Part shown: positions 1 to 5,265 of the stretch, piece by piece
How positions within the stretch are numbered: the stretch's first letter is position 1
Layout: the number at the start of each line of letters is the position of its first letter
Source: Eubacteriales Family XIII. Incertae Sedis bacterium
GTDB taxonomy: Bacteria; Bacillota; Clostridia; Peptostreptococcales; Anaerovoracaceae
Direction: 5' to 3'
DNA length: 5,265 nucleotides
NCBI GenBank assembly: GCA_031263335.1
Contig: JAISGB010000102.1
Coordinates: 1-5,265 of the forward strand
Program-made: the position numbers and the translations under genes
Notes under the pieces: generated by a model
Seen by the model: only the letters and a program-made list of their open reading frames with translations
Databases searched by the model: none
What the model was told of the DNA's origin: nothing

Positions 1-114
1 GAGAAACAGGTTGTTTTCGACAAGCCGGTTCCGTGTCTCGATGTCCTTCGTCTCGCGGTAGCGCGCGAACAGGGCGTCGTTCTCTTTTTCTTGCGGCGTT
101 TTTTCAGAAGGCAA
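1..114 (-). CDS. sigB: RNA polymerase sigma factor, SigB/SigF type, N-terminal fragment cut off by window edge
   Basis: Only the first 38 codons are present and the gene continues past the left edge. It is read from a TTG at 114 with a near-perfect ribosome site (GAGGAGGG, 128-121) six bases upstream. The predicted peptide has a charged leader, PSEKTPQEKEND, followed by LFARYRETKDIETRNRLVENN at 15-35 and then LFL. This matches the pattern of sigma-70 regions 1.2-2.1 in SigB and SigF (a helix, then 'x-R-x-L-[IV]-x-x-N-L-x-L'). The position directly after rsbV and rsbW is exactly that of sigB (or spoIIAC/sigF), so this should be the factor those two proteins control. SigB-type general stress or SigF-type sporulation function cannot be decided from this fragment; the RsbW-like kinase favours the SigB type. 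The gene lies in the same reading frame as rsbW, separated by the TGA stop and four codons. Confidence 0.8.
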   Translation of the reverse strand, partial: MPSEKTPQEKENDALFARYRETKDIETRNRLVENNLFL

Positions 115-120
115 GCGTAT

Positions 121-128
121 CCCTCCTC
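121..128 (-). promoter_or_regulatory. Ribosome binding site of the sigma gene, overlapping the rsbW stop
   Basis: GAGGAGGG on the minus strand has a spacer of six bases (ATACGC) to the TTG at 114. The rsbW stop TGA (129-127) overlaps its 5' end, so ribosomes finishing rsbW would uncover or directly reload at this site. This site decides the TTG start, because the only ATG nearby (130-128) is out of frame and reaches a stop after eight codons. Confidence 0.8.
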
Positions 129-546
129 ATTCGGCAGTTACATATTTTACCATCTTGATGCGCGTGCCGCTTCCGACCTCGGAACGGACATTCACCTCGT
201 CCATAAGCGCTCGGATGATAAAGACGCCGAGTCCCCCTTCCTTGATTTGGTCGGGGGAGGGTTCTTCGTACATATCCATATCGAAGCCGACCCCTTCGTC
301 CTCGATCAATATCTCTATCCGATCGTCGCATATATTGCAGGCGACTTGATAGAGCCGATCGGAATCTATGTCGCTGTGGCATACGATATTGGAACAGGCT
401 TCGGATACGGCAACCTTGATATCCTCTATCGCCTCGATGTCAAAGCCTATCTTGTTCGCGAGGGAGGATACCGCAAGCCTGACCGTCCTGACATATTCGG
501 GTTTCCCCGGCACCATCAGTTTGAGCGTATCTGCCATCTTCTTCAC
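127..546 (-). CDS. rsbW: Anti-sigma factor serine kinase, RsbW type (HATPase_c)
   Basis: This 139-residue GHKL-fold kinase is predicted to hold the downstream sigma factor inactive and to phosphorylate the RsbV-like protein on Ser59. The N-terminus (MKKMADTLKLMVPGKPEYV) lines up without gaps with B. subtilis RsbW (MKNNADYIEMKVPAQPEYV), and this is the reason for preferring the GTG start at 546. The N box IKVAVSEACSN at 43-53 keeps the catalytic Glu49 and Mg-binding Asn53. The G1 box DEGVGFD is at 83-89, the G2 lid GGLGVFIIRALMDEV at 104-118, and GSGTRI at 125-130. It is shorter than B. subtilis RsbW (160 residues) because it ends soon after the last strand; the core is complete. An alternative ATG at 537 would give 136 residues. 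Four cysteines (51, 56, 70, 73) sit close together. The stop codon is embedded in the ribosome site of the sigma gene, so coupled translation is likely. SpoIIAB is the alternative identity; the N-terminus fits RsbW better. Confidence 0.92.
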   Translation of the reverse strand: MKKMADTLKLMVPGKPEYVRTVRLAVSSLANKIGFDIEAIEDIKVAVSEACSNIVCHSDIDSDRLYQVACNICDDRIEILIEDEGVGFDMDMYEEPSPDQIKEGGLGVFIIRALMDEVNVRSEVGSGTRIKMVKYVTAE

Positions 547-558
547 CCGTATCTTTCA
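535..558 (-). promoter_or_regulatory. rsbV-rsbW junction with two candidate rsbW starts
   Basis: The rsbV stop TGA (558-556) is followed nine bases later by GTG (546) and then by an in-frame ATG (537). GTG has only a weak purine stretch, GAAAG, six bases upstream, overlapping the rsbV stop. ATG has GGGTGA five bases upstream, a match to the 3' part of the Shine-Dalgarno consensus. Protein alignment to B. subtilis RsbW favours GTG; the ribosome site favours ATG. The difference is three residues. Confidence 0.5.
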
Positions 559-870
559 TTCTTTGCACAAAACCTTGTCCAAGCTCGTGATCCTAAGCAA
601 CTTCTTCACATTCTCCTTGGGCCGGCGCAGGATGATCCGGTGGCCGGCGCCCCTCATTACGCCGTAGGCGCCGATGATCACGCCGAGTCCCGTACTGTCG
701 ATATAATTGAGATCGGCGAGGTCTATGGCGATGTTCGCCCGGGTCTGCTCATAAGCGGTTTCCAACTGCTTTTTCAGATGATGCGCGTTGGAGATGTCTA
801 TCTCGCCCGAGAGTTTCAAAAGCCACAGATCTTCCGCTTCGTTAAAATCCCCGCTGATTGAAAGCGACAT
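556..870 (-). CDS. rsbV: Anti-sigma factor antagonist, RsbV/SpoIIAA type (STAS domain)
   Basis: This 104-residue single STAS-domain protein would act in the cytoplasm by binding the anti-sigma kinase encoded next door and releasing the sigma factor. LSGEIDISNAHHLKKQL at 20-36 is the usual first strand-helix. YIDSTGLGVIIGAY at 56-69 holds the conserved phosphorylatable Ser59 in the DSTGLG motif (equivalent to Ser56 of B. subtilis RsbV or Ser58 of SpoIIAA). The ending, LLRITSLDKVL, matches the family C-terminal helix. The length is typical. The ATG at 870 has a good ribosome site (GGAGGG) five bases upstream. The RsbW-like character of the partner favours the RsbV name over SpoIIAA, but from this protein alone the two cannot be told apart. 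It is separated from gyrA by 66 bases and from the kinase gene by 9. No phosphatase gene (RsbU, RsbP or SpoIIE type) is visible, so the upstream signal is unknown. Confidence 0.93.
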   Translation of the reverse strand: MSLSISGDFNEAEDLWLLKLSGEIDISNAHHLKKQLETAYEQTRANIAIDLADLNYIDSTGLGVIIGAYGVMRGAGHRIILRRPKENVKKLLRITSLDKVLCKE

Positions 871-875
871 CTCGT

Positions 876-881
876 CCCTCC
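876..881 (-). promoter_or_regulatory. Ribosome binding site of rsbV
   Basis: GGAGGG lies on the minus strand, five bases upstream of the ATG at 870. It is a strong Shine-Dalgarno match and supports independent translation of rsbV after the 66-base gap from gyrA. Confidence 0.8.
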
Positions 882-905
882 GTTCTCGCCCGAATATCCC
901 TATAC

Positions 906-919
906 CGCCGCGCGCGGCG
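906..919. repeat. GC-only perfect palindrome in the gyrA-rsbV spacer
   Basis: CGCCGCGCGCGGCG is a 14-base perfect inverted repeat, 17 bases after the gyrA stop. On the transcript it can fold on itself (about five GC pairs with a four-base loop). A weaker outer stem of five pairs is possible between ATCCC (925-921) and GGGAT (900-896) on the minus strand. No run of U follows the stem, so it does not qualify as an intrinsic terminator. It could be an attenuator, an RNA-processing or stability hairpin, or simply a product of GC-rich sequence. Confidence 0.45.
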
Positions 920-936
920 CGGGATCGAGCGTCCGT

Positions 937-3420
937 TTACGCAAGCGGCCCCGCTCCGTCCGGATCGCTCGCCCCGTCGTCTTCCTCCGTCTCGTCCTCG
1001 CGCACCACCTTCGCCATGGCGATGATCTGCGCTTCCTCCCCCACCTTCATGATCTTAACGCCTTGCGTGGCGCGATTGAGAACCTTCACCTCGGCCGCGT
1101 TGATGCGGATGACAATCCCGTCGGAATTGATGAGCAATATCTCGTCGTCGTCTCCGACGATCATCGCGCCGATAAGCTCTCCCGTCTTCTTGAACTTGGC
1201 CTTGTTGTACGTGAGGACGCCCTTGCCCCCTCGAGCGTGTACACTGTAATCCTCCGCCGGCGTCCGTTTGCCGTAGCCGTTCTTCGTCACCACAAGCAAC
1301 TTCTCGTGCCGCTCCGCGAGATCCATCGCCACGACCTCGTCGTCCTCGTCCAAACGGATGGCGCGCACCCCGCCGGCGCTCCGTCCCATGGGACGCACGT
1401 CGTTCTCGTCGAAGCAGATGCTCTTGCCGTTCTTCGTCACGATCATGACGATGTTCGTGCCGCTGGACTGCTTGATGCCGATCATCTCATCCCCGTCCTT
1501 CAGGTTGATGGCGATGAGTCCGTTCTTTCGGTTCGTGTCGTACTGGGACAGCGGCGTCTTCTTGATCGTCCCTTTCTTCGTGACGGCGATGAGATACTTG
1601 TCCTCCGGAAATTCCCGGATGGGCATGACCGCCGTGATCCGCTCCCTCTGCATGAGGCTCAGGAAATTGATGGCCGGCGTACCCCGCGCCGTCCGTTGCG
1701 CCTCGGGAATCTCATATGCCTTTATTTTATGCACTTTACCCGTGTTTGTAAAGAACATAAGGTAGTCATGGGTGGAGGTGATGATCAGATCGCGGACGAA
1801 ATCGTTGTCCCGCGTCGTGAGACCCATGATCCCCTTGCCGCCTCTGCGTTGCGTCTTATACACATCGGCGTCCACCCGCTTGATGTAACCGAGATGGGTG
1901 AGCGTGATGGCCACCCGGTTCTCCTCGATGAGATCCTCCTCCTCTATCTCCGCCGCCGCTTGGGTTACGGAGGTCCTTCGCGCGTCGCCGTACTTCTTCT
2001 TGATCTCGAGCAACTCGTCCTTTACCACGTTCATGAGCTTGCTTTCGTCCGCGAGCAACCCCTTGTAATAGTCGATCATCTTTTGCAGTTCGGCATATTC
2101 CTTTTCCAACTTCTCCCGCTCGAGTCCCTGCAGACGGGCGAGACGCATGTCCAAGATGGCCTGCGCCTGTAAGTCCGACAGACGGAACCGCTCCTTGAGC
2201 TTCTCCTTCGCGTTGTCGTAGCTGGCGCGAATGGTCTTGATGATCTCGTCGATATTGTCCAAGGCGATCAGCAATCCCTCGAGGATGTGCGCCCGCGCCT
2301 CCGCCTTCGCCAGATCGTGGATCGTCCTGCGCTTTACGATGTCCTTCTGATGCTTCAGGTACTCGTCCAATATCTCATACAGGTTGAGCAACTTGGGTTC
2401 CCCGTTCACGAGGGCGATCATGATCATGCTGTAGCTCTCCTGCAGCTGCGTCTGCTTGAACAGCCGGTTCAGCGTGATCTGCGGGTTGGCGTCCCGCTTC
2501 AGCTCTATGACGACGCGCATACCCTCGCGGTTGGACTCATCCCGTACCTCGGAGATGCCGTCGATCTTCTTGTCCTTGATCAGTTCGGCGATCTTTTCGA
2601 GCATCCGCGCCTTGTTCACCTGATAGGGTATCTCCGTGACGATGATCTGCTGTTTTCCCTTTTTCGTCTCCTCGATCTCCGTCCTGGCCCTGACGAGAAC
2701 GCGTCCCCGCCCGGTCCGATAGGCTTCCTTCGCGCCCTTCCTGCCGAGGATGATGGCGCCCGTCGGGAAATCCGGACCCTTCACGATCTTGATCAGGTCC
2801 TCGACGCCGGCGTTCGGATCGTCGATCAGGCGGACGGTCGCGTCGATCACCTCGCCGAGGTTGTGCGGCGGGATGGAGGTGGCCATGCCGACGGCGATCC
2901 CGTTGGAACCATTGACCAAGAGGTTCGGATATCTCGACGGCAGAACGGAAGGCTCCTTCTCGTCCCCGTCGAAGTTCGGAACGAAGTCCACGGTCTCCTT
3001 GTCGATGTCCCGCAACATCTGCAGGGCGAAGGGCGTCATGCGCGCCTCGGTGTACCGCATGGCCGCCGCGTAATCGCCGTCCACCGAACCGAAGTTCCCG
3101 TGGCCGTCCACGAGCATGTAGCGGATCGAGAAATCCTGCGCCATCCGCACCATGGCGTCATATACGGAGGAATCGCCGTGCGGATGGTACTTGCCCATGA
3201 CGTCGCCGACGATACGGGCGGACTTCTTGTACGCCTTGTCCGGCGTGAGTCCCAGTTCGGCCATGCCGTAGAGGATGCGGCGATGCACCGGCTTCAGTCC
3301 GTCGCGCACGTCGGGCAGGGCGCGCCCCACGATGACGCTCATGGCGTAGTCGATGTAGGAGCGCTTCATCTCATCGTGTATTTCGTGCTGTTCTAACTTC
3401 ATCTCATCTATCTGTTCCAT
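937..3420 (-). CDS. gyrA: DNA gyrase subunit A
   Basis: This is the DNA breakage-reunion and DNA-wrapping subunit of gyrase. It is 827 residues from the ATG at 3420, a normal length for the family. With this start, catalytic Tyr123 (in AMRYTEARM) and the [13 protein letters not shown] segment at 17-31 fall at the same positions as in B. subtilis GyrA. An in-frame GTG at 3444, directly after the gyrB stop, would add eight residues and has no good ribosome site. The winged-helix region holds the quinolone-determining segment [10 protein letters not shown] (79-88) with Ser84 and Asp88, the drug-sensitive type. A coiled-coil and tower region follows to about residue 490. The C-terminal six-bladed beta-pinwheel starts near residue 500 and carries the GyrA box QRRGGKG at 524-530, which separates it from ParC. 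A degenerate repeat, ARGGKG, is at 729-734. The last 20 residues form a mostly acidic tail rich in Glu and Asp, a feature known to tune wrapping in some GyrA proteins. The gene lies 24 bases after gyrB, so co-transcription is likely. Confidence 0.98.
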   Translation of the reverse strand: MEQIDEMKLEQHEIHDEMKRSYIDYAMSVIVGRALPDVRDGLKPVHRRILYGMAELGLTPDKAYKKSARIVGDVMGKYHPHGDSSVYDAMVRMAQDFSIRYMLVDGHGNFGSVDGDYAAAMRYTEARMTPFALQMLRDIDKETVDFVPNFDGDEKEPSVLPSRYPNLLVNGSNGIAVGMATSIPPHNLGEVIDATVRLIDDPNAGVEDLIKIVKGPDFPTGAIILGRKGAKEAYRTGRGRVLVRARTEIEETKKGKQQIIVTEIPYQVNKARMLEKIAELIKDKKIDGISEVRDESNREGMRVVIELKRDANPQITLNRLFKQTQLQESYSMIMIALVNGEPKLLNLYEILDEYLKHQKDIVKRRTIHDLAKAEARAHILEGLLIALDNIDEIIKTIRASYDNAKEKLKERFRLSDLQAQAILDMRLARLQGLEREKLEKEYAELQKMIDYYKGLLADESKLMNVVKDELLEIKKKYGDARRTSVTQAAAEIEEEDLIEENRVAITLTHLGYIKRVDADVYKTQRRGGKGIMGLTTRDNDFVRDLIITSTHDYLMFFTNTGKVHKIKAYEIPEAQRTARGTPAINFLSLMQRERITAVMPIREFPEDKYLIAVTKKGTIKKTPLSQYDTNRKNGLIAINLKDGDEMIGIKQSSGTNIVMIVTKNGKSICFDENDVRPMGRSAGGVRAIRLDEDDEVVAMDLAERHEKLLVVTKNGYGKRTPAEDYSVHARGGKGVLTYNKAKFKKTGELIGAMIVGDDDEILLINSDGIVIRINAAEVKVLNRATQGVKIMKVGEEAQIIAMAKVVREDETEEDDGASDPDGAGPLA

Positions 3421-3444
3421 GATCTTTCCGCAACCCTTCTTCAC
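3421..3444 (-). promoter_or_regulatory. gyrB-gyrA spacer with weak gyrA ribosome site
   Basis: The 24 bases between the gyrB TAA and the gyrA ATG contain two imperfect purine-rich candidates: AAGGG, 13 bases from the ATG, and GGAAAG, only three bases from it. Neither is ideally spaced, so gyrA translation may lean on coupling to gyrB. No promoter or terminator is visible here, which fits a bicistronic gyrBA transcript. Confidence 0.45.

Positions 3445-5265
<1,821 letters not shown>

Noticed and set aside
91..861. A 256-codon open frame on the plus strand opposite rsbV and rsbW
   Set aside because: It is the antisense shadow of two genes with clear family motifs. The translation shows no recognisable domain, and no ribosome site precedes it.
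1..870. The sporulation operon spoIIAA-spoIIAB-sigF
   Set aside because: The order is the same, but the kinase N-terminus aligns with RsbW (VPGKPEYV against VPAQPEYV) rather than SpoIIAB. Not fully excluded, because the sigma factor is truncated.
895..904. TATAGGGATA as a -10 element for rsbV
   Set aside because: Neither a sigma-A -35 (the sequence 17 bases upstream is CGATCC) nor a SigB-type GTTTAA lies at the right spacing.
1063..3396. Two plus-strand open frames of 369 codons each (1063-2172 and 2287-3396) opposite gyrA
   Set aside because: Both lie entirely within gyrA and are rich in Arg, Leu, His and Val, as expected of the reverse complement of a GC-rich, charged coding sequence. The equal length is a coincidence; the sequences are unrelated.
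3442..3444. GTG at 3444 as the gyrA start
   Set aside because: It abuts the gyrB stop without a suitable ribosome site, and it would add eight residues beyond the length that aligns with B. subtilis GyrA.

Overview
The window comes from a bacterium, most likely a member of the Bacillota (Firmicutes), and probably a clostridial or uncultured gut-type lineage rather than a Bacillus. This rests on three points. The gyrB and gyrA genes are adjacent and in the same direction. GyrB lacks the large C-terminal insert of proteobacterial GyrB and ends almost exactly like Bacillus subtilis GyrB. A partner-switching sigma-factor module (RsbV/RsbW/SigB type) lies downstream. The DNA is fairly GC-rich by eye. 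A genus cannot be named from the sequence alone.

Every real gene is on the minus strand, so transcription runs from the right edge to the left edge. The order is gyrB (5' end cut off by the window edge, 5265-3445), a 24-base gap, gyrA (3420-937), a 66-base gap with a GC-rich perfect palindrome, rsbV-like anti-anti-sigma factor (870-556), a 9-base gap, rsbW-like anti-sigma kinase (546-127), and the first 38 codons of a sigma-70-family factor (114-1, running off the left edge). No non-coding stretch exceeds about 66 bases. I see no RNA genes, mobile elements, CRISPR arrays or convincing intrinsic terminators.

The two halves do different jobs. GyrB and GyrA form DNA gyrase, the A2B2 type II topoisomerase that adds negative supercoils using ATP. 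The other three genes form a classic partner switch. RsbW binds and inactivates the sigma factor, and also phosphorylates RsbV on a conserved serine. Dephosphorylated RsbV binds RsbW and frees the sigma factor. The motifs needed for this (STAS Ser59 in RsbV; Glu49/Asn53 and the ATP-lid glycines in RsbW) are intact. The notable point is the location: the sigma switch sits directly downstream of the gyrase genes in the same direction, with no recognisable terminator between. This raises the possibility, which is inference only, of read-through from a housekeeping and supercoiling-responsive gyrase promoter into a stress-type sigma module. I find no clearly novel system here; the gene families are all well known and the interest lies in their arrangement.
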